Source: Cristatella mucedo
Lineage: Eukaryota > Bryozoa > Phylactolaemata > Cristatellidae
NCBI GenBank assembly: GCA_009760855.2
Contig: WPIO01000159.1
Location: 719,001 to 783,000, forward strand
Direction of reading: 5' to 3'
DNA: 64,000 nucleotides
The position numbers and the translations under genes are program-made. Shown one piece after another: positions 1 to 11,240 of the stretch. The notes beneath the pieces were generated by a model. It saw nothing but the letters and a program-made list of their open reading frames with translations, was not told the DNA's origin and did no database searches. Positions within the stretch are counted from its first letter, which is position 1; every line of letters starts with the position of its first letter.

Positions 1-1
1 G

Positions 2-526
2 GGACGTGTGGGAGCCCCGGGTGCGGCTGGCGCCAGAGGCGCTCCTGGTCCGGCTGGCACGGTCGGCGCTCCAGGACGCGACGGCGTCGCTGGCGAGCGG
101 GGCAAGGATGGAGCCGCTGGACCGAGAGGACCGCCAGGCCCGACTGGGCCAACGGGCGCCGCGGGTCAGATGGGCGGTCGGGGCGCCGTCGGCGACCCCG
201 GCACGCCCGGAGCTCCCGGCGTTCCTGGAAGATCGCCGGGACCCGCTGGCGCCCCCGGAGCGACGGGTGCAGACGGATCTCCAGGAGCACCCGGTGCTGC
301 GGGCGCCGCCGGACCTGCTGGCTGGACCGGCGTCGCTGGAGTTCGTGGTCCGACCGGAAGGATTGGCGATCCGGGTCCGGCAGGCATGCCGGGTCGCACA
401 GGCACGCCGGGAAGCAAGGGCCAGCCTGGTGCCCGAGGAGCGCCAGGTGCACCTGGGCCGATCGGGGCTGCTGGTTCGACCGGTCCGACCGGTGCCAGCG
501 GTCCGACTGGAGCGTCGGGATTTTAG
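2..526 (+). CDS. Collagen-like triple-helical region, 3' part of a gene (5' end outside window)
   Basis: The frame is open from the left edge (codons start at base 2) to a TAG at 524-526, giving 174 residues that are almost wholly Gly-X-Y triplets (about 57). Proline and alanine are frequent at X and Y, with occasional charged triplets such as GRD, GER, GKD and GSK. One break is visible: at 227-238 a four-residue unit (G-R-S-P) replaces a triplet. The minus strand also shows a Gly/Pro-rich open frame, but that is a shadow of the GC-rich codons; only the + frame keeps glycine every third residue. The stretch is far richer in GC than its surroundings. The repeat runs straight to the stop (last residues GASGF) with no C-terminal NC1 or C-propeptide. 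So this is either a short-chain collagen or collagen-domain protein ending in its helix, or a last exon whose end I misjudge. No collagen class can be assigned. Confidence 0.75.
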   Translation, partial: GRVGAPGAAGARGAPGPAGTVGAPGRDGVAGERGKDGAAGPRGPPGPTGPTGAAGQMGGRGAVGDPGTPGAPGVPGRSPGPAGAPGATGADGSPGAPGAAGAAGPAGWTGVAGVRGPTGRIGDPGPAGMPGRTGTPGSKGQPGARGAPGAPGPIGAAGSTGPTGASGPTGASGF

Positions 527-1242
527 CCGACTTCTATGCAGTGGCAGGCAGTCGATTGGATTAAACAGCTTCCCTTAGCATTCAGAAAAAAATGGCGTTG
601 GCTCTTCTCCAAGCACTGCTATGAAATATAGGCTAGGCGCGAGCATTCGCAGGCACGCATTTGACCGGACTTCGGAAATAAGACTAACTCTTCCGGTTGA
701 TGCTCCCGCAGCCGAATCGAAACTGCGATTGCAGCGCGATTGAGATTGTGGCGCAAAAGCACCGACAGGCGGCGTCTTCGCTCTCGGCCCAAGTGGGCGA
801 AGCCGATATTCTTCTGTGTGCTCCTTTTGCTTTGCAAAGCCCGACGTTGCCGCGTGACCGTCACAAAACAGCTGGATGTCAATGCCTTCGCAATGACGAT
901 AAAAGACGCTGGCAAGATAAGTGGAAGTACTCGAGCGAACGTGGCTTGGTGACTGATGGGCGCACGAATTCGACCAGTAACTGCAAATAACTTCGCCGAT
1001 GGCTAAAAATTACGCTAATTGTGGAACTGTAGCCGTAGTGTGCATGTAGGAGTACCACTGCTTAAAAGTAGAACTCGGCTAAAAACAAAGCCAACCCTAC
1101 AAGTATTTACTGTGATGGTGGATTTGGAGTGCACTTTGGCGTCTTGGGCGGGCTCTCGGACCATTAACGACTGATAGCATCAGGATGACTCTTCTGCTAC
1201 TAATCATCAAACTTTGCAAAATTAAAGCTTGCAAATTGGGGA
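527..1242. other. Intergenic, no recognisable feature
   Basis: Sequence after the collagen stop. Short open frames on both strands overlap one another and show no family motif. I see no AATAAA signal close behind the stop. Confidence 0.5.
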
Positions 1243-1410
1243 AGCCGTGATGGCACACTAGGTCAGGTGATTGCTTATCACGGCCTCGATGCTGAAGGCA
1301 CGGGTTCGAAGTCTTCCGTGGGCGATTCTTTGTTGCTGCAGCAAGAAGCGGTGGTGATAGCCGCCGCAAATGCTCTTCCGTCAATATACAAAAGCGGCTG
1401 TTAAATGAGC
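1243..1410 (+). mobile_element. SINE family A copy (tRNA-derived)
   Basis: It shares the family A layout: a tRNA-like head with a B-box-like CGGGTTCGAAGTC, then a GGGCGATTCTTT segment, then the body ending GTGGTGATAGCCGC ... CAATATACAAAAGCGGCTGTTAAAT. It lines up with the copies at 38405, 46750 and 51199. Confidence 0.7.
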
Positions 1411-2231
1411 TTGTATCTTGCTAATTTCCAAACTGCGAACTTCCTCTGCGAACCATCTACTCATCTGCTTTTCATTTTCTCCTATATAATCACAGGAACG
1501 TTATATGAATCGATATTGTTATAGTATGGAACTTTTGATAATAATAGCAGCTCTTTTGTATTGCGCCCCAAGAGAACGCTATCAGTCCTGGGGCTTTACA
1601 ACTTCCTCCAAGAGAATTAGTAACCAAGGCTTAGTAATGTGCATTGCATCAAGCGTGCAAAATCAAAACGTATCGTTCTTAAACTGCACAATAAATCGAA
1701 CAAGCATTCACTCACGGCCGCCGCTTATTAAGACCTGTGGCTACTAACATTTATTAAATCACGCAGAAGTTCAAATGTAAAGTACATTGGAATGTAAAAT
1801 ACAAGTTCATTGTGGCGAATTGAAAGCTGACTTGATCAAATGCGTCTTTAGTAAAGACTTGTGAGATACAAAGTCATGGCAAATGCAGTCAACTCCACTG
1901 CTAAGAATACGGTTGGGCCATACCCAAAGCATGTTCAGACCTTTAAAGCAATAGCTATCCACCTCATCCTAAACTAAGTGTTGTAGCTACCGCTCATTAT
2001 CAATGTAGTATTTCCCATGCTTTTCTCGCAAATCTCCACAAATTGCACTAACCTTGGACACTCACCACTGTATTAAAAGCGAATCTGCTGAATTGCTTTC
2101 ACTTGAAGATGCAGAAAGGGATTTTCTTTCTGAACCGGACTAACCTCATAAATTACAGAAACTTGTAAATTCAGGAATTAAAGGCCCTCTAAGACCAAAT
2201 GCACTAGCCGCAAATTTTACCGACAGCTGGT
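1411..2231. other. Intergenic, AT-rich, nothing recognised
   Basis: Only short open frames without motifs, for example 1505-1747. No repeats shared with the rest of the window were noticed. Confidence 0.45.
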
Positions 2232-2345
2232 ACTAGGCTGCAGGAGTTATGATCACGCTTTCTTTACAGATTATATAAAGTGCCTAGAAATAGATTATTT
2301 TCTATTTGGGAGCTATACAAATTTATTGCTAATATTGTTATTCTT
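2232..2345 (+). mobile_element. L2/CR1-like LINE, 3' tail fragment
   Basis: It contains the family tail: a CTTTCTTTACAG-like stretch, AAAGTGCCTAGAAATAGATT, then a GGGAGC-type return arm and a TTATT-rich end. Only the tail survives, and it is immediately followed by a second LINE piece. Confidence 0.5.
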
Positions 2346-2383
2346 ACCCACATTCCAAGTTCAAGGATAATTGTCTGCAAGGG

Positions 2384-3210
2384 TAATTTCCTGTGCACGA
2401 AATCTAGGTGCCCTGATCCACAGTCCGTTCACTTTCAGCTGCATAATTTTCGTAAAATCCAGGTTGCTTAGACAGGGATGCTACATCCAAGTTGATCCGT
2501 GCACTTGTGACATCCCGTCTCGATTTCTACAACTCACTGTTTGTTGGTCTAGTGCAGTCATATGCTTACAGCTGATGCAATACTCTGCAGCTAAGCTTTT
2601 CTGTCAAGCCCGTCACAGTTGCCATATCCCACCACTTCTGTTAATTACTTTTAGGTCCCTTTATTCTCAGAAATACTCTTCTGCCGGCCAAGCATCGTAC
2701 CGCCAGGTGTTCTGACTAAAATCGTTCAACTATACCTCATACGAACCTCAAAATATTTGGACACCGTGCCTTTAGCTCATATGCTCCCAAAGCATGTGAT
2801 TCACTCCTGACTGACGTCACGACATCCCCTGACACGACACATTAAAGAAAGCTTAAGTAGTACATCTATTTATTACAGTATTTAGCGAGTCCTAGTGATT
2901 AAGTCTTTTTGTACTTATGCTTACTGAAACTTACCCTGCTGCTACTAGCCATATCAAAGGGACACTCTGCTCTGTGCATGTCACGTCTTGCAATGCCTTG
3001 CTTGATAACATTGCGAATGTTACCACACATCAAATATATATTTATTAATATATATGATATAATATATTATTATATATTTTATATAAATATGTATATATAT
3101 TTGGTCATGCTTTCTTTACAGCATCTGCAAAGTGCCTAGAAATATATTTACTTCTCTGAGAGTACTTTACAAGTGCATCCGCATTATTATTTTATTATTG
3201 TTAAATGTCG
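2384..3210 (+). mobile_element. Decayed L2/CR1-like LINE, C-terminal RT region and 3' tail
   Basis: Broken frames translate to pieces of the reverse transcriptase C-terminus seen better at 49195-51075 and 25745-26573. Examples are a RNLGxLIHSPFTF-like stretch near 2398 and a FCQARHSCHIPPLL stretch near 2600. The sequence then follows the family's 3' end: a CATATGCTCCCAAAGCATGTGATTCACTCC-like segment, a CATCCCCTGAC segment near 2823, and a tail AAGTGCCTAGAAATATATTT ending in TTATT repeats. An AT-rich tract at about 3037-3105 interrupts it. It has many stops and is not functional. Confidence 0.6.
3037..3105. repeat. AT-rich low-complexity tract
   Basis: Imperfect TATA/ATAT runs inside the decayed LINE piece. 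Confidence 0.7.
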
Positions 3211-6200
3211 ATAAATACTGAGTGAATTGATTGGACAATTAGAAGCTTGTTGTTTTACAGAATAACATTTCATAAATTAGATCGGAAGTTTTTACTGTTT
3301 CCGCATGTGTGAAAAAGGATTATTTAAACTTAATAGGAAGCAATATATCTTGAGATAAATTTTACCGGTCTCTGCATTAGTGGCGACTTGTGTTCCAGCA
3401 TTGGCCTCAAAAAACTGCAAAACCTCAACAATGCAAACCTATACAGATATACCAAGGTTCAGCTGCTCTAGATACAAGGTGCAAATGTTGCAGAGATCTG
3501 TAGAAATCTTATATGTAGAGAAGCTTCTTGCAGTTGACTTCTGGGTTAGATATAGTTTAAATAATCACATAAATTATTTCTTTCTTATGTGAATCGATCA
3601 AACTTCCGATCGAATTTTCAGCACTTACGTCTTTTGTAAGGTACCCTAAGTATATATACAGTGTAGTGTGACTATACTATATTGATAGACTATCTTGAAA
3701 AATATATTTTTGACACTCCCACTTGAACCACAGCAAATTATTTTATGTTGAATGGCAAAATAACAAACTAGCCGAAACGCCCAAACCTATGGTTATCCAG
3801 CAATCAGATTGCCTAACCCTCAAAATCCACCTGCCCACCGTATCTTGCATAGCGTCTTCAAAAATCTGTTATGCTTCTCAAGCAGTATCTACCCTACTAA
3901 AACTTAGTATGCTTAAACAGAGATACCGAAGATTAGCTGATCTGTGCATTTATTATATCCCATTCAGACTTTCCAGACGCACGACTCCCTGGTCTTCATG
4001 CCTGCACCGTAAGACACTTTCAGTTGGTGTCAAACTCTTCAGCTCGCACAGACTGTCTCTCTTGATCATTTAGCTTTCCGCATTGCACCATTTCATTTCC
4101 ACCAGCACTGAATTCCAATCAAATCGTGTGTGAATTTTCAAGTTGCCCTAATTCACTTTTTGGTTTATTCCCCGGTTTCTGCTTACCTATCTGAGATCCT
4201 TCCTAATCAGGAATCACTATGCACCATCACTCATGTCATGAAGGTCCTTTAACTGCGCCTCTAAATAAACTAAATTTTTTGAAGACACTGTTCAATTCTT
4301 AGCCGTAACAAATCCATAGCTCACTCCGGTCTCACTTTGCAACGTCCCGTGACTCTAGTAAAATTAAAAAGAAACTTAAGCTCTTCAGACACTAGCAAAA
4401 TTGACTCATGCCTGCGAATTTTCAGGCATATGCTCACTCATGCTGGTGCTGGCCTTGACATAACTAAGCAATCGTTAACAATTTTCCACTCCGTAATTTT
4501 TAAATTATATAGAAAGATTATTATTTTACTTAGGGCTATCTTAACAATTGAGTTCGAATCATTAGTTTGCCCATGCTTGGTTCTGGCGAAGCATAGTGGC
4601 TGCAATTAAGTATACTTTCTGCATTTTGCATTGGCTCGGTTCTGATCATAAGCTTTGTAACTCTCAGATTTAACTGGTACACAAATCTAATTCTCTGGAA
4701 ACCAATCACGAGCACGTACGTTTGCATAGAGCTTCGCGTCATCATTTTATTCCGCACGCTATTGTCTATAAAGTGCTAAACGAGTAAATTTACTCCGTTA
4801 ATTCCACGAGCTTGACTAATACCGCAGGATTTTGGTGGGAAATCAGACGGACACACACCAGGAGTCTCTAAAAGATATTTCCTGCATTGTGCAAATCGGT
4901 AACACGTGATTTGCTACAGTAAACTCTCCAATCCCGGATTTTCAAATCGGCAAAGTAGGCACCGTCCAATGGACCCCACACTTTTTAGAGGCCCTCGATA
5001 ATTATAATTTGACCTGGAAAGAAGTATTGCAATCATCCTTTCCTACATTCTCTCCGAAACAAGAATGACTAAAGATTATTGATTAATTAACCAATTTAAA
5101 GTCAAATAAAAAAAAATTACTTTTAAATATTCAGTAAGGAAAACACTAATAACTTTAATTAGGCCAATAATAGTGCAAGCGCATCAACTATCGATAGCAA
5201 ATTCACATAAAAGCTTTTGTCTTCAGGACAGCAGTCAATTTGTCAAAATAATTGTTAAAACTACTTATATATAATATACGTCAGAGATGTTTATCTCTAT
5301 GTTACGTTCAATAAATTTGCACCGTATTTAATTCATTGCTACTCAGCTACTGAAATTAAAATTAAGACTGCTAAGTGTTTCTACGGATATTATAATTGGA
5401 AATTGTTGGCTTTGCTTACTAAATCTTACTCTTGGCAAAGTTTAAGGCTTTCAGTAGGCTGTGATATGCCTAGGGGCATTAAGAATTTAATGCGGCAGCA
5501 GTGATTTCGTTGGGCAACCTGTTAGTAGTTAGCGAATACCTTAGCCTGAACCCATCGGTTGAACAGCACTTAACCTGCTTCGCCGACTACAGGATTCCTT
5601 CCGACAACAGTCAATTGCTACACTCTAGCTCTACAACCATTCAAAGTGTAATGCAAGCATCATCGCTTGGTGATGTGAACGCCAAGATGAAACACCTCAA
5701 CATGTTAGTTTTCCACTTAGCCAAGGGACAGCTACATTCACTGCAGTCACGGTTGAGCTTGTATTCCATAGGTTTGTACCATTGAACGCTCCAGTACACG
5801 AACTCTATCTACCAAGCAAGATCCACAACCAAACATTGAAGTGAGCACGGTTCTCAGAGACTATTGCAGTGTGCCGCTTGTATGGTCCGATTTTCTTTAC
5901 CAGACGTTCAGTGGATGAGCGCTCGTTGGAGTAGCCACGTGAGAGCTTTGGCTGAGGCAACGCTACGGCTTTTATATTAGCCAGATCAGACTGGTGCAGA
6001 ATAATTGATATGGTATCAGTAGCTCATTGACTAAGAGTGTAGCCCGTTATTTTCGGTTCACTGTTGAGCTATATTAAGGCTCACCAATTAAACAGCACGT
6101 CTTCAGCCTAACGTGGCTAGTTTTGGCAGCAATTCAGTGAAGCTTGCGTACGTTAGAATTCAATTATCCGCTCTTACACTTACTTGGATGTTCTAGAAAC

Positions 6201-6564
6201 TTCTTGCATTCATGCGATTTATGCCTTCACCATAGCTGCCTTAGCCTGAATGTCATTAATTGGCTTTGGATGAGCAGGCGAGGCTTCTTGTCAAGTGGCC
6301 CCCAAATGACAGCAACTCCAGCTATGACTGCGTGAATCGTCGCCAAGTGGTGGTGGCCTAGAAGGAGAGATGCTATAAATAGGCAGTCTTGCGTTCCATC
6401 AGTTTGAGCCCAATGCGTGCATATGGATGAAGCCTCTCTATGGTGCTGATTGATCAATCCTGCCAGGCAGGCGCAGCTGTCCTTAGTTTAAGTAGGAGGA
6501 GCAGAGCAGTTAAACAACTCTGAAAACTGTTTCCCGTGTCCAAACCGTATATCAGAATTAAAAG
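3211..6564. other. AT-rich intergenic stretch; possible transposon end near 4917
   Basis: No coding sequence recognised. At 4917 a TA-flanked sequence begins CAGTAAACTCTCCAATCCCG followed by GGATTTTCAAATCGG. This resembles a pogo/Tigger-type terminal repeat, but I found no matching opposite end. The remaining short open frames have no motifs. Confidence 0.35.
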
Positions 6565-7170
6565 TAATTGTATTAATACATTTGTATAGCACCCTTAGGG
6601 AGCTCCATCGCTTTCTAGAGACTTTAACCGTGGTGTAAATGAGCATCATCGAATGGTGAACTGTAACATGCTTGATTTCAAAAAGCATAACATGGTTAGA
6701 GGTGACATGCTCAGCTTCAACGTTTGCATAAACACAAAAAGGACGAATCGTTAGAACTAAATTAATGCTGTGATAGGCAGATGCGTTTGAAGCTTTTTTT
6801 TTTAAATGTCGTCAAGTCGGTGGTTGTCGCGGAGTGGGCGAGTAGAGAATGACTTCCAGGGTTTGTGAGCATATGAATTAAATCTCGTTCTCCAAAGGAT
6901 TTGAGGTTAGTATGAGGTTTAACTGAACTGTTTGATTAAGAAAAGCGGGTGGTACGACGCTTAAGTTGGTAGGTTTTTTGCAGATGCAGTAGGAGATGTA
7001 TTGCCAGAGCCGATTTTGAGCGTTAATTATTCCATTTTTGTAATCACTATTGGTTTGCCCATAACTAGTAACTTGATTAATTCATCATTTAATTTTAGAA
7101 CGTTCGCTGCCATCCATACGCGGACTTTAGTAATACATTCAGCAATGAGGCTGGGGAGCTATTTATATAT
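6565..7170 (-). mobile_element. Decayed L2/CR1-like LINE, 3' half, minus strand
   Basis: On the + strand the order is tail then RT. First comes an ATTTGTATAGCACCCTTAGGGAGCT-like tail. Then AACATGGTTAGAGGTGACATG, shared with the copies at 17713 and 25745. Then AAATGTCGTCAAGTC, GATTTGAGGTTAGTATGAGG, and finally GGTTTGCCCATAACTAGTA and GCTGCCATCCAT. All these segments appear in the same order in the longer copy at 17713-18935. Internal deletions and stops are present. Confidence 0.65.
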
Positions 7171-7586
7171 AAAAGCAAAGGAAGCTAAATTTGAGCAGAC
7201 ATGTAGAATTAGGCAGCCTGAGTTACCGAGCTGTGCAACGTTGCCTGCAAGCTGGGGTATTATGTTCGTGGTGAGAGTAGTTTTGTTCTGCTTGCTTCTG
7301 ACAAAAAGAAACTCGAATTAGATAATGTGAAACAGAACTGTTCTTCAGAGCTCGAGCTGCAGTGATTATCACGCGGAATTATACCTGGAGTAACATGTCT
7401 GGCCACTTGTCAGGTTCAAAAACAGAGTAGTGTCCAGAAATGAGAAGGCAGTTTTTGTAAACTGGGATAACCACAGCTTGAACCTGGTAGAAGTTTATTC
7501 TGCATGGCCAGATTCCGTTGTCATTACTTTGTTTAGAACAGTAGAGAGCCTACTTATTCTTTCAAGATAAACTCGGAGGTGGGAAT
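7171..7586. other. Intergenic, nothing recognised
   Basis: No motif-bearing frame or shared repeat was found between the LINE remnant and the SINE fragment. Confidence 0.4.
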
Positions 7587-7683
7587 GGTCTGGCTGAGGT
7601 CATTGACTGGAGCTCTGTGGCTTATGTGAAGAGCCTGAAAATAGAGGTATATATCTCATCGGGCGCTATGCAAATTAATTATA
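7587..7683 (+). mobile_element. SINE family B, 3' fragment
   Basis: It starts within the head (GTCTGGCTGAGGTCATTGAC) and keeps the family B tail (GTGAAGAGCCTGAAAATAGAG ... CGGGCGCTATGCAAATTAATTA). It aligns with the fuller copies at 12214 and 37642. The A-box half is missing. Confidence 0.55.
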
Positions 7684-7689
7684 TATACT

Positions 7690-8115
7690 TTCTTATCTAA
7701 CGCTGAGCAGGCGCTTACACGTCGGACATTTGGAATGCCGAAGGGAGCCAAACTGGTTAACCTGGTATTGAGCGTATCTAAGAAGGACGGCTGTGTGCCG
7801 GCGGTGAATCTCTGTGCAGTCATCCTCCCAACTAGCTTCTGCACCGCCGCCCGCCGCCGCCCGCCGCCGCCGCCTCCAGGTGCCCAGCCCGAGAGGGCTG
7901 CTGCTGCTGCTGCTGCCACTTGAAAGCCTTCTCTTGGCGCGCGACCTTGGCTGCTGCTGCGTGATGATGCGCGGAAGCCTGGGAATGACGCAATATAGCG
8001 AGTAGCGATTTCTAGCTCGGCGCCTGCATGAACGAAACGACAAGCCCACGCAAAGAAACGGAGGAAGCCTGACTTCGGTACAAACATCGACGAAGCATTT
8101 TGAACTCGCACGCGA
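7690..8115. other. GC-rich island with GCC and GCT trinucleotide runs; no assigned gene
   Basis: A locally GC-rich block with (CCGCCG)n at about 7842-7875 and (GCT)n at about 7898-7915. Open frames exist on both strands: 151 and 163 codons on the minus strand, starting at 8111 and 8184, and shorter ones on the plus strand. Their alanine, glycine, serine and arginine runs come from the trinucleotide repeats. It could be a promoter-proximal first exon of an unseen gene. No domain is recognisable. Confidence 0.3.
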
Positions 8116-9624
8116 AGATTTTCGCAACGTAATTATGGAATCAAGCGAAGAAGCGGGCCACGGACAATATAGCATTGCGATCATCTTTGCATACTTTGCC
8201 TTGGGATTATTTCATCAATTTTATGCAAAGAGCAGGACGCCGACAGTACGTTCGCGGCGGCAATCACCTGCAGGAACAGCTTAGAATTGATGCACACTGC
8301 TACGAGAAAGCATCTCGTGTCAGCAACATTTTAGGAAAGAATGCTAATCGTTAACAAAAGTATTTCACTGAAACTTACATGCTGGCGTCATTATAGTCAA
8401 GTTCTGTAGGCGGCGCTAAGCGACTGCAAAGGTGCAGGAGTCTGATTCCGAGTCTGAGTCTGAGACCGGTAAGAAAGCTTGGCCAGCGTTTGCTCAGGTA
8501 CAAAACCGTCGTCACCAGCATACGTCGTGGTGGAATTTTTGGGGAATTTTAAGAAGAGCAGTCAGGGTCTTTAGGAACCAATTTTCTTTCAAATTTGGCT
8601 ACGGCTCAGTATTGTAAAGGCGATCCTCTCGACTTGTAGCCTAACTAAAATTTCTCGTAGTTTCGAGCTGAATCGCTGATGTAAGCATCCGTAGCCGCCC
8701 CCCCCCCCCGAGTCAGCAGCTCTAAAACAGCTGACGAAGTGGGAATCCGTTTGTAGGGGGCGTCCATTTCCTAATTTGAATTTGATTTTCATACAAGTAA
8801 TTTCGCCAAGATTAGTTACAGTTCCTGGCAGCTCACCAGAGCTCATTTGGTCGACAAATATAGACGTTTAGCTCACTATTTTAAAAAGATGTACGATCCT
8901 TGCCGATAGCTACTATAACCCAGAGAGTTGATAAACTTTCAGGAGCGATGCTGTCATCGAGTAATTCTGGCCCATTCCATTGCAGGCAGAAATGCGATGA
9001 GGCACTACGTAGCAGCAATACTTAGCACTGTGTAGACATGGCAACAGATGAAGTTGGTGAATAAGCCTCGGCGGTGGCATCACATAAGAGTGTAGAAGAA
9101 TCGCTTGGGAATTTCAGAAGTGATTTTAGAAGTTTTTGACCGGCAGAGACATAGTGTGCTGAACTGACAGTATCTACACGAAGTGAGTACTCTAGTTTTC
9201 GCCTCGAGAGGAACTGATTTTGCTCATGGCTGGCGTGTCTGAGACAGTGCAGCTCTGATCGGTGGCACGTACAAGCTACGAGAGATGCAGCAGCGCGTGC
9301 CCTCGCAGGGATAGAGCAGACAGCGACAATGGAGCTGAAGCTGCTGCTATGACTCCTTCAGCTGAGGCATATATCAAATGTCACGGCACGGGTTACCTGT
9401 CATAACTCACCACATGTCACAGGTCATTCGGAGGACTGGAGGTGAGCTAGCTAAATAAGTGCACAGTCGTTGTTAAATTAGCGGTCGAAGTAATAGTGTT
9501 TGGTGTGTAAAGGCTGTACTTGCAATTGTCACGCTCGCCACACACCCGCTCTGCAGCTCAGCTTTAACGGCACCGTTTGTAGATGGAGCCAGGTCAGCTT
9601 CCACTATGCAAACGGTGCCCAGAG
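8116..9624. other. Intergenic, nothing recognised apart from simple repeats
   Basis: Contains a short (GAGTCT)n stretch near 8438-8464 and a poly-C run near 8697-8709. No coding region or TE relation was recognised. Confidence 0.4.
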
Positions 9625-9950
9625 CAGGGTGTTCAGCATTGCAGCCAGCGTCTGCTCATATTGATATACACATTTTAGAGCTATCCTTTTAGCTTAGGAC
9701 TTAAGATTTGTGGTGTGGTATTAGAGGTTGTAAGTCTTTGGCTTTAGAGCTTATTGATTGGATTTTGTGGTTTTTTGGGTTTGAGTTTGTGGGCTCAGGT
9801 ATTAAGTTATAGTTCTTAGGTATTAGAGAGAAACTAGAAAGTGAAAATATACCTCGTGTTCACTTAAGGTAAATAGAAACAGTAGCTGGCTACCATATCG
9901 AGCAGCCTGCTTTAGGCACTGTGCCGATGGCGAGACTGGCCTGGCTCTAA
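9625..9950 (+). repeat. Dispersed repeat, copy 1 (pairs with 44585-44890)
   Basis: An unclassified repeat, matching in order and strand a second copy 35 kb away. Shared pieces are TTCAGCAT...GCCAGCG, TATCCTTTTAGCTTAGGA, TTGGATTTTGTGGTTTTTTGGG, TTAGAGAGAAACTAGAAAGT and a final GTAAATAGAAAC...GAGCAGCCTGCT. No coding capacity or terminal repeats were seen. Confidence 0.55.
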
Positions 9951-10184
9951 GTACGGTCGACACCACACTAGCTGTACAGCAGCAGTACGGCAGCTACCTT
10001 GACAGATTGGAGCTCCCTGGTACTGTGTCGTCGCGACTGTGCCGACGCACAACGAATTATTCAGACAATGCAGACACCTGGAAGTTTATATACTGCTAAA
10101 GAAATTTGATCTACGACATTCGACAACAGGTGGCCATTTTTTTCTGATGTATTTGTTAATCATTTTATTTCTCTACTTTGCCCG

Positions 10185-10312
10185 GACTGAAAGCCAGTTG
10201 GGCATCGAAAACAAGACTCATGCTGCCTTTACAGCAACCTTAGAGTGCCTAGAAAGAAAGTAAGTTCTCTGAGGGTGCTGTACGTATGCATTATTATTAT
10301 TATTATTATTAG
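10185..10312 (+). mobile_element. L2/CR1-like LINE, 3' tail fragment
   Basis: CATGCTGCCTTTACAGCAAC, then GAGTGCCTAGAAAGAAAGTAAGTTCTCTGAGGGTGCTGTACG, then a GCATTATTATTATTATT terminus. It matches the stem-loop tail and TTA-repeat end of the better copy ending at 51075. Confidence 0.65.
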
Positions 10313-10980
10313 GCACATGGCTACTAGCTGACTGGCAATGAGGGCGCACGCTTTTGTGGTCTTTCAGATATTAAGTCTTTCTTGCAATTGATTTTTAAAT
10401 TAAATATTCCAAAAGCTGAGCCACTCTTAAAAACTGCAGGTGTGTTACCTGTAACACAACCGTTAGCTATTAATTTTGTAATTTGTGACAATGTTTACCA
10501 CTTGCTCCTATTCAGTATGCCCTCCTGGTGGCTGCGTGGTTTAGGGAAGGTTTCCATTTAAGAGTAGATCTACTTCTTGCTCTGTTTCGAAAATTAGATA
10601 ATGCCTTCCCACTCTCTGGCCATGCTGAATTGCTAAAACATGAAAATATACTGAGCTGCATCCAACTACAGTTGATTGAAATGAATCACGGCTGAATCGG
10701 ATTTTTAGAGCGTAATTGTCTCCAAAGTGATATTGTAGCACTTGAGATTGCAAAGAATTAGCTGCAAGGACACGCTATTTTGTACCATGGCGTTGCTCCC
10801 CTACTGCTGTTGCTCAGGTAGCAAGGCTGGCAACGTTGACGTAGACGGTGATGCAATACTTCAATCGAACGCATGTTGCCTGTTTCTGTCAGCTAACCAC
10901 CCAGCTGCGACTATGCACGTGCCCGAGTAGCAGCCCCACTCGCCCACCAGTGTCCGCCTTCTACCAGGCCAAAAGGCTTT
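10313..10980. other. Intergenic, nothing firmly recognised
   Basis: A 47-codon frame starts at 10787 in a good start context (ACCATGG) and has several adjacent cysteines. It has no recognisable relatives and is likely chance. Confidence 0.35.
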
Positions 10981-11240
10981 TCTCTTTTTCCTCCTTCTCC
11001 TCCTTCTCCTCCTCCTCCTCATCATCCTAACCTCCTTCTCCTCCTCCTCCTCATCATCCTAACCTCCTTCTCCTCCTCCTCCTCATCATCCTAACCTCCT
11101 TCTCCTCCTCCTCATCATCCTAACCTCCTTCTCCTCCTCCTTCTCCTCCTCCTTCTTCCCATTCTTCTCCTCCTCCTTCTCCTCATTCTCTTCTCATCCT
11201 CCTCCACTCCTTCTCCTCCTTCTCCTCATCGTCCTACCCC
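10975..11240. repeat. Pyrimidine-rich minisatellite (about 32-33 bp unit) and CTT/CTC tract
   Basis: Almost unbroken pyrimidine strand. Between about 11027 and 11125, three to four near-identical copies of a 32-33 bp unit (CTCATCATCCTAACCTCCTT plus TCTCCTCCTCC) can be read. Irregular CTC/CTT triplets flank them. Serine-rich or arginine/glycine-rich frames across it are artefacts. Confidence 0.85.

Noticed and set aside
166-417. Minus-strand Pro/Gly-rich frame opposite the collagen region
   Set aside because: It lacks glycine at every third residue; it is a shadow of the + strand Gly-X-Y codons.
8432-8470. Short Ser-Glu-Asp exon followed by GTAAGA
   Set aside because: It is a GAGTCT repeat; nothing joins to it in frame with recognisable sequence.
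10787-10930. Small cysteine-rich protein (47 codons) with good start context
   Set aside because: No signal peptide, no cysteine spacing of a known family, and no supporting neighbours.
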